A stretch of 64,000 nt of DNA, from positions 1 to 64,000 of the forward strand of contig NZ_CP129014.1 of assembly GCF_020524035.2 (NCBI RefSeq), written 5' to 3'. The stretch comes from Bacillus carboniphilus (lineage in GTDB: Bacteria > Bacillota > Bacilli > Bacillales > JAIVKR01). The notes under the pieces are model-generated. The model was not told the DNA's origin, ran no database searches, and saw nothing but the letters and a program-made list of their open reading frames with translations. A program made the translations under genes and the position numbers. Below are positions 34,801 through 42,484 of this stretch, one piece after another (the first letter of the stretch is position 1; every line of letters starts with the position of its first letter).

Positions 34801-35476
34801 GAAAGAGATGATATCCCTGATACTCATTTAAGATCAAATATTCTTTTGTGTGTTCTCCATATGTTGTATTCTGAAGATCAATGGAAGGGAATACACTTTT
34901 ATGCATAATTTGATTTTCTTCAAAAATAGCTTCTACATCCGTCGCTTGCAAAGCTTCTTCATCTTCTCCTTTAGCCTCAAGAAGAGAATAGGTAAGGGTA
35001 TAGCCATCATATTCAAAGGTGGCATACTCACCATTTCTCATTTTTTTAAGAAAAGAAGACTGTAAAATCGCATTCTCTGTTTCAACCTTATTTTCATCAG
35101 ATGTATTTTCAACTAATTTCGTTGATACTTCTTCAAATGTATCGTCCCCTTCTTCTTTTTTATGAATAGGATCAAAATACACTTCTTCCGTGATCGTTCC
35201 GTCCTCATTATAAAAAAACTTGGACGTTTCGGTTCGCATATCAATAATTTCATCTCCAGCCTCTAATCCCTCAAATAAGGACTCATCAACAGGCTCTATC
35301 ATTTCCATATCTTCAATATCCACTTCATCTACTAAAGTAGTTTGATCTGACTCTAATGTTTCTGTCTTATTGTTTTTTTGCAAACTTTCTGCCAATCCAT
35401 TCATTGGTATTGATGAAAATACCAATAAAATAGTAAGCAATGTAGCAATAAATTTTTTTATTTGCTGATTTTTCAC
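31781..35476 (-). CDS. wapA: WapA-type wall-associated toxin, N-terminal part
   Basis: The 1231 residues start with a signal peptide (IKKFIATLLTILLVFSSIPM). An acidic region follows, then a DNRLRE-type carbohydrate-binding domain (LYLDRVNESWNERDLSWNEKP), several fibronectin III units (YQVAIYNGKDYEYFDVG, SWSGIKDTGSLENIQYRL) and a jelly-roll domain (WDTRNKK region). The frame is lost at about 31880, where adding one T to the six-T run on the coding strand joins it to the YD-repeat frame (DMLLFLLQFEEGSENN). The full protein would be near 2,950 residues, longer than B. subtilis WapA. A 15-bp-arm palindrome lies before the start. Confidence 0.85.
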   Translation of the reverse strand: MKNQQIKKFIATLLTILLVFSSIPMNGLAESLQKNNKTETLESDQTTLVDEVDIEDMEMIEPVDESLFEGLEAGDEIIDMRTETSKFFYNEDGTITEEVYFDPIHKKEEGDDTFEEVSTKLVENTSDENKVETENAILQSSFLKKMRNGEYATFEYDGYTLTYSLLEAKGEDEEALQATDVEAIFEENQIMHKSVFPSIDLQNTTYGEHTKEYLILNEYQGYHLFQFKVETDLKAELTKFGEIEFSNQEEDVIFHIPKPFMRDSKYDDRKGEYTESQDVQFEIKETDGGYLIELKADPNWLEDPERQYPVYIDPSVSNDKPHMGMIEDSYVMSAYKNANYRNDEVLKVGYVDGETGTCYGYIKPNTKNLENYLVQKAELKVYVIHHWYHNNPNVLYLDRVNESWNERDLSWNEKPSSTTRLASVNVTRNQWANFDVTSTVKEWHKGIRSNYGFRFSTKGSQGYWKKIVSSQGSSNLAPRIEITHTPLGTAKAPKVTAYSSGKNTGTGYFNLSWDKIAGATHYQVAIYNGKDYEYFDVGTSTSWSTKGKGIWPTPSELSKGSYKLHKDGKGAELPNDPDDTYITSGGYYKDKEKHNYWFRIIGYNKEYNRATSLYSAPAATPTLPDSTRPNQPDIPSISISNRVGPNKNQAEANVKWNAVKDLPSGISSGINHYELEKNVNGSWKWVANVKHTGGSSYSHTVTGLPGESSIAMRIRAIDKKGNSTAFSYSSTEKTGDLTRPSTPTSVTVNPSSWSNKEEYTVSWSGIKDTGSLENIQYRLNNGINDKPVDDDQWKDLGVNSSSGSKKIPEQLPDGIHTIQIRGVDRASNKGYSNSAKIYKDTSSPVVSFKYPKENETLKGIEDVLINIENSLPNSIDTNMVHNGDFTDGLDGWKDIKYLDNGTISVEGGYTSSWNTETNETTVNETLSLKVDPMSTSSNWGYIASTNEIEVKPNTTYRLSGDIKTQLQNSHAFLNIKVMRSDGSTISWHDTRNKKMIGNQDWKKHNLTFTTDEYAEKVLLYLEVEHTNLNAYGTAWFDSIELVEINEENMGQYNWTLEYGLGTEPTYFRKLKEGTSSSNEIKYSWVTSNLLDQRNYTLRFTAIDEAGNVTTENVKVVKTEDTTSIKPHIDIYEPKKDQLITKPIQELKSALTINSFSDSGFPMSSWNDGNTYIEDLYVNSNIVSQEITASQGLFLDMLLFCCNLKKEAKIIYTLEVSILENTTTVRIPIKRK

Positions 35477-35508
35477 AAGATGTTCACTCCACTTCGCTGA
35501 AATTTATT

Positions 35509-35544
35509 TTTTAAATTTTACTATTTATTTAGTAAAATTTAAAA
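35509..35544 (-). promoter_or_regulatory. Palindrome upstream of wapA
   Basis: TTTTAAATTTTACTA (35509-35523) faces TAGTAAAATTTAAAA (35530-35544), a perfect 15-bp dyad 33 bases before the wapA start. It is an operator or cruciform candidate in the promoter region. Confidence 0.45.
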
Positions 35545-36217
35545 ATAACCAAATATATTCTGAGATATTGGTATGCATATTACAATCAGTCTAAATCCTC
35601 AAATAGCACCTTTAGGAATAAATAACCTCTCACAAATTCAAGTGAATTATATAGTAATTGATGTTTATTTTTTTTGGAAATAATATTTATAAATAATAAA
35701 AATGAACTAGTTTAAATTAATTTAAGGGTTTTATTGGATTTATTATAGTCTTTTTATATGATAGATTAGATTCCAGATTTATAAATACGGTCCTAGCAGA
35801 CCAACCCTTTTATGTAAGACTATTATGTCGTCTATTCCATATAAAACGCACGTTTCTACTTGGAAAAAAGCGTACCAAATAAAATAGCGATAATTGTATC
35901 ATTTTATTTATCAGTCACAATGATCTTCTGAAAAAAAAATTTTCCTCTTCACTTGGACAAACTTGATGAAGGTGTTACCCCTTAAAATCTAAATTAAGAA
36001 GTACGTTTAATTAGTGAATTACTTTACAGATTTCCCGAACGGAAGAGACCACTTCCTTATATGTGGGATGATAGTGAGGTCACTTGCGGTGTAGGTTTGG
36101 CTACATTAAGCATCTGAAAAACGCTATACTTGAGTTATAGACAAAAACAAGTCTCTAAAACGCTAATGTGTTCTTTGAAAATACCATAAGCATGATGTTG
36201 TATAGCATAACTCCTAC
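35545..36217. other. Gene-free stretch between wapA and the second transposon
   Basis: AT-rich sequence with stop codons in all frames. I see no coding region and no strong repeat; a promoter for wapA probably lies at the left end. Confidence 0.4.
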
Positions 36218-36257
36218 TAGGCCTAGTGACAGGGTAGCTGCTCTAGACCGCAAAGTA
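36218..36257 (+). repeat. Left inverted repeat of the defence-island transposon
   Basis: It reads TAGGCCTAGTGACAGGGTAG, then CTGCTCTAGACCGCAAAGTA. It is identical to the complement of 48753-48792. A diverged solo copy lies at 59528-59555. Confidence 0.8.
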
Positions 36258-36313
36258 ATGTCAAGCAATATAGAGTCAGAAGAGGGCAACTCCAAAATAA
36301 AAAGACGACCTTT

Positions 36314-36526
36314 TCAGACCGTCTTTGCAAGTTTATTCATTTCTTTAATCGCTTCTTTTTCGATTTTCTCTCTTAACTCTTTAGAACCTTCAAATGTAAT
36401 TGTATAGTCAATAACCTGTCCATCTTGCAATACACATTCAATTCGACCTGATGAATCTCCGATACTTATCACTAACTCAGCAACTTTCTGATCGCCTAGT
36501 TCAAATACAGTTGATGTTTGAACCAT
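36314..36526 (-). CDS. Small protein with a paralog at 52169, 70 aa
   Basis: AAAGGG precedes the ATG at 36526. The sequence MVQTSTVFELGDQKVAEL...VLQDGQVIDYTITFEGSKEL aligns along its full length with the protein at 52169-52381. It appears to be a small beta-sandwich followed by a charged helix (REKIEKEAIKEMNKLAK). It is the first gene inside the transposon end, behind the resolvase. Function unknown. Confidence 0.65.
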   Translation of the reverse strand: MVQTSTVFELGDQKVAELVISIGDSSGRIECVLQDGQVIDYTITFEGSKELREKIEKEAIKEMNKLAKTV

Positions 36527-36598
36527 TTTAGTCAACCCTTTCGTATCGTGTGGTATATGTACTTATTCTATGACACTACAAAATTGCCCTGCTCAAGA

Positions 36599-37159
36599 TT
36601 AATGTTCATTGCTATCTAAATAACGATAAATCGTTGTACGAGACACGCCCCATTTTTCTGCAACATCTGTAATAGGTGTTCCATTTTTAATTAAAGATTT
36701 CATCATTTCTATGTCCCTAGGTCCATACTTACCTGGACGACCTCCTAGACGTCCACGAGCTTTTGCAGCTGCTCTCCCTGCAGCTGAACGTTCCTCAATC
36801 AAGTTCCTTTCAAATTCAGCAAATGCAGCAAACAAATGAAACATCAATTTTCCTGTTGCATTACTTTTATCCATCGTTAGATTTTCCTGCAAACTATGAA
36901 AAGCAATTCCACTTTCATTTAGATGGTTGACTATTTGAATTAAATCTTGCATATTCCGTCCTAATCGGTCTAATCTCCACACTACAATTGTGTCACCTTC
37001 CCTTGCATATCCAAGTGCTTCGTCTAAACCAGGACGTTGTCTTTTTGCACCACTCATTTTATCATGGAATATTTTAGCACAACCATGTTTTGTTAACGCA
37101 TCTTTTTGTAAATCTAAATTTTGTAAACCTGTTGATACACGGGCATATCCAATCAACAT
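36599..37159 (-). CDS. tnpR: Serine resolvase/invertase (TnpR type)
   Basis: The full 186-residue serine recombinase has the nucleophile in YARVSTGLQN (Ser9), the conserved RLDRLGRNMQDL region, FHLFAAFAEFERNLIEERS, and a C-terminal Hin-type helix-turn-helix (PITDVAEKWGVSRTTIYRYL). It is intact and should resolve cointegrates of the surrounding Tn3-type element. The res site would be in the 37160-37460 region upstream. Confidence 0.9.
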   Translation of the reverse strand: MLIGYARVSTGLQNLDLQKDALTKHGCAKIFHDKMSGAKRQRPGLDEALGYAREGDTIVVWRLDRLGRNMQDLIQIVNHLNESGIAFHSLQENLTMDKSNATGKLMFHLFAAFAEFERNLIEERSAAGRAAAKARGRLGGRPGKYGPRDIEMMKSLIKNGTPITDVAEKWGVSRTTIYRYLDSNEH

Positions 37160-37460
37160 TAAACATCACTCTTTCTCATTCTTCATTAAGTTTAGTGTAA
37201 CATAAGATAAAAAGAAGAAGGTTTTAGAACATAGAATAATGAACAGAGTTTTGTTACACAAAAGATAGAAAAAAAACACTCCTTTTTATAAAAATGTGGA
37301 GTGTTCAAAAAAGGGTGGGTTTCTGAACAACTCCATTTTAAAAAGGTGTTTTTATCCTTAAAAGTAAAAATATTTAGATGTGGCGGTTGAATCCTTGAAT
37401 CGTTCACGTACCACTTTTTGATACGTTTAACCTTTGTTTTTGTTGATATTATTAACACAT
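37160..37460. other. Putative res region of the defence-island transposon
   Basis: This gene-free stretch before the resolvase holds the hairpin AACACTCC (37275-37282) / GGAGTGTT (37298-37305). It also holds a 29-base motif starting TGGCGGTTGAATCC (37381-37409) that recurs at 59584-59612. Resolvases bind dyads in exactly this position; subsites were not resolved by eye. Confidence 0.35.
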
Positions 37461-37560
37461 CGAGTTCTTTTTTAGGATATTTTGGGTAGATTGCACTTTA
37501 TCGTTCAGTTGCTGATTCTACCCCGTATAGCCAACTAAAGGGTTAATAGAGAAGATTTTA

Positions 37561-37751
37561 TTAAAAAAAGACGCATAAATTTGCGCCCATTTTCCGATTC
37601 TTCTCGTATTTAATTACATCGTCTTCTAAAAATATCGGCATCCTACCGTTGTCAACTCGGCAATACTCTGGCGGAAAGTCGCCCAATTATTCACGACCTG
37701 GCGACTGACCTCCCACCTATTTGCAAGATCCGACTTTGCTAGCAACTTCAT
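37561..37751 (-). pseudogene. Small helix-turn-helix gene, frameshifted
   Basis: The ATG at 37751, 16 bases after the lipoprotein gene, opens MKLLAKSDLANRWEVSRQVV, a helix-turn-helix of the plasmid/phage adaptor type. This frame stops after about 45 codons, and a neighbouring frame continues with NGRMPIFLEDDVIKYEKNRK, the expected wing. A terminator hairpin (GGCGCA/TGCGTC with a T run) ends it. A one-base shift in the middle breaks the gene. Confidence 0.55.
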
Positions 37752-37766
37752 CGTTAATTCTTTCGG

Positions 37767-38867
37767 TTACTTATTAACAACAACTAGTACGGTTTCTTCT
37801 TTTTCATTGCGATAAACATAAAACATATCGCCGTCTTGATTATAAGCTGGCTGTTCTATAATATCGGTGTTTTCTACTTCTATGTCCTTACTAGGTAGCT
37901 GATCGTTACTTAAGAAGGTTTTTATGTGGTTTTCATCTGTAGTAATAGTAACATTTTGATTGTTCACTGCAAAATAGTCGAGGTATTCATTTTTTTCTTT
38001 AGAGAAGAAAGGTGAATACTCTTTTTTATTGATGTCAAAATAACCAAACTCTTTATTTATCCAGTCTGATTTATCGTTAAAATGGAATGCATAAATCTTA
38101 TCATTATCTATTTTAGAATAACCAGGGTATTTAAAAGGTGAATCAAAAATAGAGATTTTCTTACTGTGTAAATCATACACCTTATATACTCCTTTATCGT
38201 TAACTGTATCTGTCCATACCAGTTTATTATCATCCATACTGACAAATACATTGTGCATACCAAATTCGTTAATAGTATCAACATCAATTGTTTCTTTACT
38301 ATTTAAATTATGTAGTTGTACAATTGCTTTTTCTTTACCCCCACCTTGACTCGTATCAAGATATACCCACGAGACATACTCATTATAAAGTGTAGGGATA
38401 TCTAATGTTAGATAATCTGAATCTGATTCAGTGAGTTGGCTTTTTTCTTTTGTTTCTTTGTTATACGCGTATAATTTAGTATAATAACCGTCTACAGTAG
38501 AGTCCAAAAACACTAAAGCATTTTCATTGGATAATACATTTTGAAGAGCAGACTCTTTAAACTCACTCTTATATATTAGTTCTTCTTCTTTGGTTTTAAC
38601 ATTGAATCCTATTAAGCAAACTTCTCCATTTTCTTTTTCAAAGCTTCCATAATAAATATTATTGTAAAAAAAGCCATTTATTATATTTTTGTAGGGTAAT
38701 ATATACTCGGTTTTATTGTCCACTATTTTTTCGCTTTTAACAGTCCGCTCTGTTACATCTATGTCAGACGGCCCCTTGTCTTGAACTTTATTCTTTACAC
38801 TTTCTTGTTCATTTTGGCAACCTGAAATTAGTATAACGATAACAGTAAGAATAAGAAATCTTTTCAT
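37767..38867 (-). CDS. Secreted lipoprotein with propeller-like repeats, 366 aa
   Basis: The lipobox ISGC marks a lipoprotein. The body shows repeats of beta units such as FFYNNIYYGSFEKENGEVCL, TKLYAYNKETKEKSQLTES, NKLVWTDTVNDKGVYKVYDL and KEFGYFDINKKEYSPF, which suggest a beta-propeller. It follows the C39 peptidase gene by about 60 bases and is probably its partner. A pair of secreted peptidase and propeller lipoprotein recurs in Bacillaceae, but its function is not known to me. Confidence 0.7.
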   Translation of the reverse strand: MKRFLILTVIVILISGCQNEQESVKNKVQDKGPSDIDVTERTVKSEKIVDNKTEYILPYKNIINGFFYNNIYYGSFEKENGEVCLIGFNVKTKEEELIYKSEFKESALQNVLSNENALVFLDSTVDGYYTKLYAYNKETKEKSQLTESDSDYLTLDIPTLYNEYVSWVYLDTSQGGGKEKAIVQLHNLNSKETIDVDTINEFGMHNVFVSMDDNKLVWTDTVNDKGVYKVYDLHSKKISIFDSPFKYPGYSKIDNDKIYAFHFNDKSDWINKEFGYFDINKKEYSPFFSKEKNEYLDYFAVNNQNVTITTDENHIKTFLSNDQLPSKDIEVENTDIIEQPAYNQDGDMFYVYRNEKEETVLVVVNK

Positions 38868-38929
38868 TTTATCTATCCTTCCCTAGAAAAAGAAGGAGGG
38901 GCTTCCTCCTTCTTTAAATCATACATCTA

Positions 38930-39727
38930 CTAATATACCATTACTGGATTGCTTCCTTCTCTATCTGCTTCATAAACAGCCTTAACTACACCGTTTGAAG
39001 TTGTAGAACCTAATGGATCCCAATGAGCTCCTCGATATGTTGAGCTGTAATGCGGATCTACCATTTTAATACTTTTTTTACCTGTGCTGTAAGAATATGA
39101 ATAAGCAGATATAGTATTGTAATGTCTAATATCTTTACCACCGTACCTTGGTAAAAATTCTGAAGTTATAAGTACAATTGGAGCATTTATTTTATTACTA
39201 AGAACATATTTAATTCTACTTTCAAATTTACTAGTCGGGTTAGAATAACCTGCTATATCAGCAGTACCGTAAGGATTAGAGCTGAATTTGTATGTGCTCT
39301 TATATGCGTTCAACGCATTTTTTAGCCCATAAGAAGAGCTTCCAGCTGTAGATGTACCGGCTTTACTAGCTAAAGTAGATTGGGATGGTAAAGAAGCCGA
39401 TGATCCAGATTTACTTTTGTGGAAACTTAGACTTTGTCTTACTGCAGCTGGTCCACACCAGTAAGTTCTTTCTTGCTTATAGTTTGATACTGAAATTGAG
39501 TAATATTGACCGCTTGCATTTGCTTTGTTTCCATTTTTAATTTTATTTTTTTCCCATTCTTCTGCTGCTTTATCTTTTTCAGCAATAAGTTCATCGTTTT
39601 CTTGCTGTTCAAGATTAGATATAGGTACGTCTGTTAACGCACCGTTTTCGCTCGATTCAGCAAAACTTGTTGCGGGTGCCATTAATAATGAAAGTCCTAG
39701 CGCTAATGGAATAATATTTTTTTTCAT
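38930..39727 (-). CDS. Secreted C39-like papain-fold peptidase
   Basis: The ATG at 39727 is eight bases after AAGGCGG. A signal peptide (MKKNIIPLALGLSLLMAPATSFA) and a charged linker are followed by a C39_2 peptidase domain. The nucleophile is in RTYWCGPAAVRQSL (Cys, about residue 93), the histidine in DIRHYNTISAYSY, and the aspartate in KMVDPHY. All three catalytic residues are visible, so it should be active outside the cell. A perfect 22-bp palindrome upstream points to a dedicated repressor or activator. Confidence 0.75.
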   Translation of the reverse strand: MKKNIIPLALGLSLLMAPATSFAESSENGALTDVPISNLEQQENDELIAEKDKAAEEWEKNKIKNGNKANASGQYYSISVSNYKQERTYWCGPAAVRQSLSFHKSKSGSSASLPSQSTLASKAGTSTAGSSSYGLKNALNAYKSTYKFSSNPYGTADIAGYSNPTSKFESRIKYVLSNKINAPIVLITSEFLPRYGGKDIRHYNTISAYSYSYSTGKKSIKMVDPHYSSTYRGAHWDPLGSTTSNGVVKAVYEADREGSNPVMVY

Positions 39728-39764
39728 ATACATAACCGCCTTTTTGATTTTTTTCTAAAAATGT

Positions 39765-39786
39765 ATTTAACCACCGGTGGTTAAAT
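39765..39786 (-). promoter_or_regulatory. Perfect 22-bp palindrome upstream of the C39 peptidase
   Basis: The centre TTAACCACCGGTGGTTAA is flanked by AT pairs on both sides, giving 22 symmetric bases 38 bases before the start codon. Such a GC-cored dyad in AT-rich DNA is a strong operator candidate. Confidence 0.6.
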
Positions 39787-39935
39787 TATTAGAAAAACAT
39801 TTTGCGCAAGTACTATTTTAAGATAATTATGGTATTTTTGTAAAGACATTTTGTGTTACTTTTTTATATTTTTTTGAAAAGTTTATAATAAGTCAGAATC
39901 GCAATTAAGCCGATTCCGTGCCGTTAATCTCGTCC

Positions 39936-39981
39936 TTTTTGCCCAACCCCCTAATGGACTATTTCGGGGGTTGGGCAAAAA
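39936..39981. terminator. Strong 16-bp hairpin between divergent genes
   Basis: TTTTTGCCCAACCCCC (39936-39951) pairs perfectly with GGGGGTTGGGCAAAAA (39966-39981). It lies between two divergent genes, so it does not end either of them. It may insulate the OLD gene or end an unrecognised transcript. Confidence 0.5.
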
Positions 39982-40101
39982 CATCCAACATAGATTGATA
40001 AATTCATAATCTAAATTCCGATTTTATTTTACAAAAAAGAACATATTAATTACTTCTAACATATGGATAAATGATAAAATAAATAGAAAAGGAGGATAAA
40101 T

Positions 40102-41862
40102 ATGCTTAAGGATAAAAATAAGTCTAAGAAAGAAGAAATAATAACAAGACCCAGGTTGCATAAATTAACGATTAAAAACTTCAGAGCTATTGGGAAAAAA
40201 CCTGTAACAATTGACCTTGATGAAATAGTTGTATTGGTTGGACCAAATAACGCAGGTAAGAGCTCAATATTGAAGGCATACGAACTAATCATGTCTGAGG
40301 GATCAAAAAATGCAGAAATAACAATTGATGACTTTCCAAATAAAATAGTAGATAAGGACAATTTACCGGAGATAGAACTCTTTTCGATTGTTAACTCATT
40401 AAATTCTCCTGGTTCAAAATGGATAAATCGTTCTACTGGTGAAATGATTGTAAGAGAGAGATGGATATGGACTGCTCCAGGTAAACCTATAAGGCAGGGA
40501 TTTGATACAGAAATAAATGATTGGAGAAAAGAAGTCCCTTGGGGTGCAGCCAATGTTGCAAATTCTAGGAGACCTGAACCACATAGAGTAGATGCATTTG
40601 AAGATCCAGAAAATCAAGCAAAATCATTAGTTAAGATTTTAGAGACTATTCTTAAAGATAAAGTTAATGAAGTCACAGAGAAAATGGAATCTGATGGGAG
40701 TGACAATGAATATAGTTCCTTATTGGAACAAATTAAAAGTATTCAAAAAAGAATTGTAAGCGAATCAGAGTCTCAAATTAACTCAGTAGAGATGGAGCTA
40801 ACAAACTCCATAAAAGGAGTTTTTCCTGGTTATGTAGTTAATTTTGATGCAAAACCTGAGGAAAATCTACAGCACACAATCAGTTTTTTCAAGGCTTCAC
40901 CACAACTACTAATGGGTCCAGAAAATGGGTTTAAAAGTGACATAGGGAGACAAGGTAGTGGCGCAAGGAGAACTCTACTATGGGCCGCACTAAGATTCAT
41001 TTCAGAAAACGGTTATCATAAAAAACCCAAAGAACGTGAAAGTTCTTTAAAAAGATCTAATATACTATTAATTGATGAACCAGAATTGTGTTTACACCCT
41101 AGTGCTATCAGAGAAGCTTGTAAAGTCCTATACGATCTACCTAAATCTAAAAATTGGCAAGTGATGGTAACTACCCATTCTCCTTCTTTTATAGATTTAT
41201 CAAGGGATAACACAACAATTATTAGAGTAGAAAGAACTTTAGAAGGAGAAATACAAGGTACTACATTATTCAGACCAGATACCGTTAGATTAGATGATGA
41301 TGATAGACGTCTATTAAAATTGTTAAATCAGTTTGATCCATACGTAGCTGAATTTTTCTTTGGTGGACACACAATTATAGTTGAAGGTGATACAGAGTAT
41401 ACAGCATTCAAACACATTATTCATAATGAACCCGAATTTTTCAAGAATATACATATAATTAGGGCAAGAGGTAAAGCTACTATAGCTTCCCTAGTCAAGA
41501 TATTAAATCATTTTAATACATGTTATTCAGTATTACATGATAGTGACACACCTTTGAATAAGAACAATGGAAAAAGTGCAGCTTGGGGAACAAATAACAG
41601 GATATTAGGAGCGGTTCAACAACACCCAAGACCAGGAAAAGTGAAATTAGTGTGTTCAATTAAGAATTTTGAGGCTGCATTTTTAAGCAAAGAAGTTACT
41701 AGTGAAAAACCTTATAACGCTTTAATGGAGCTTACCAGAGATGATGTGGTTTACCAGAATATAAGAACATTATTACATTCTTTATACGATCATTCGCAAA
41801 AATTACCTACTGGGGCAATAGAGTGGGATGATATCTCTCAGCTTGAGGAAGTAATTAAATAG
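40102..41862 (+). CDS. OLD-family ATPase/TOPRIM nuclease
   Basis: AAAAGGAGG precedes the ATG. The 586-residue protein has the ABC-type Walker A GPNNAGKSS (about residue 50), a coiled insertion, the signature-like RQGSGARRTLLWAAL, Walker B ILLIDEPELCLHP and a D-loop/H-switch TTHSPSF. A TOPRIM nuclease follows (IIVEGDTEYTAF and LHDSDTP). This is the full layout of overcoming-lysogenization-defect nucleases, many of which defend against phage. No UvrD-like partner (as in Gabija) is next to it; it stands alone upstream of a restriction-modification set. Confidence 0.9.
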   Translation: MLKDKNKSKKEEIITRPRLHKLTIKNFRAIGKKPVTIDLDEIVVLVGPNNAGKSSILKAYELIMSEGSKNAEITIDDFPNKIVDKDNLPEIELFSIVNSLNSPGSKWINRSTGEMIVRERWIWTAPGKPIRQGFDTEINDWRKEVPWGAANVANSRRPEPHRVDAFEDPENQAKSLVKILETILKDKVNEVTEKMESDGSDNEYSSLLEQIKSIQKRIVSESESQINSVEMELTNSIKGVFPGYVVNFDAKPEENLQHTISFFKASPQLLMGPENGFKSDIGRQGSGARRTLLWAALRFISENGYHKKPKERESSLKRSNILLIDEPELCLHPSAIREACKVLYDLPKSKNWQVMVTTHSPSFIDLSRDNTTIIRVERTLEGEIQGTTLFRPDTVRLDDDDRRLLKLLNQFDPYVAEFFFGGHTIIVEGDTEYTAFKHIIHNEPEFFKNIHIIRARGKATIASLVKILNHFNTCYSVLHDSDTPLNKNNGKSAAWGTNNRILGAVQQHPRPGKVKLVCSIKNFEAAFLSKEVTSEKPYNALMELTRDDVVYQNIRTLLHSLYDHSQKLPTGAIEWDDISQLEEVIK

Positions 41863-41910
41863 TATTTAAAGATCGTTTAGTTTAAAGTATGTAGAAATAG
41901 ATATATTTTA

Positions 41911-41964
41911 AAAACAGGAGTGCGGTATCATCTTTAAGGATGATATCACACTCCTGTTTTCGTT
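41911..41964 (+). terminator. Terminator of the OLD nuclease gene
   Basis: AAAACAGGAGTGCGGTATCA pairs with the complementary arm ending CACTCCTGTTTT, a long stem with T residues at the end. Confidence 0.75.
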
Positions 41965-42013
41965 TTATAATTTAATTACCATAATTTTTTTAGAAAGGAA
42001 GATTTACATCAAC

Positions 42014-42484
42014 ATTACGATTATTAAAAGCTTACTTCGTAAAGCACTTCTTTATAGACTTTTAACAAATATAGAGAAAACTGTATCAAACGCTAATCTT
42101 TCTCACCAAGAAGTTAGTCAGAGTACAGGGAGAAAAGGAAATTGGTTTAATGATGTGTTTAATAATAGTGAAGACATCAAGATATCAACTCTAGCAAAAA
42201 TATTAACGGTTGTTAATAAGCATACCCCCATAAGTGACTATAAACTAACGGATTTGTTCGATGAAAAAGTGTTAAGAATTTCTAATACTATTGCTAGTTT
42301 GTCAGATGAAAGTCCTGAAACAATAATAAAATTTATAGAGTCTGAGAATGAACTATTTATGGATCTTATAGCTGATTGGGGATCATTACTTTCTAAAAAT
42401 AAACTATCGGATGAAGAACAATTATATCTCAAGGATTTGAAACAATTAATACACACCTTCACGAATAAAGGGGACAATACATAA
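42014..42484 (+). CDS. Helix-turn-helix regulator of the restriction set
   Basis: The frame is open from 42014 to 42484, but the first common start is the GTG at 42155, which would cut into the helix-turn-helix. Good coding sequence (LLRKALLYRLLTNIEKTVSN and NLSHQEVSQSTGRKGNWFND) runs upstream to an AAGGAAG site. An ATT or ATC around 42008-42014 would be the start codon there, or an ATG was lost. The product has an XRE-like domain and an acidic tail and overlaps the endonuclease start by one base, as a controller protein would. Confidence 0.55.
   Translation: MTIIKSLLRKALLYRLLTNIEKTVSNANLSHQEVSQSTGRKGNWFNDVFNNSEDIKISTLAKILTVVNKHTPISDYKLTDLFDEKVLRISNTIASLSDESPETIIKFIESENELFMDLIADWGSLLSKNKLSDEEQLYLKDLKQLIHTFTNKGDNT

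Noticed and set aside
36168-36407. 79-codon plus-strand frame across the left end of the defence transposon
   Set aside because: It overlaps the inverted repeat and the end of the minus-strand small gene, and has no ribosome site.
40102-41862. Gabija system (GajA)
   Set aside because: The ATPase/TOPRIM layout fits GajA, but there is no UvrD-like GajB gene on either side, so it is called a stand-alone OLD nuclease.
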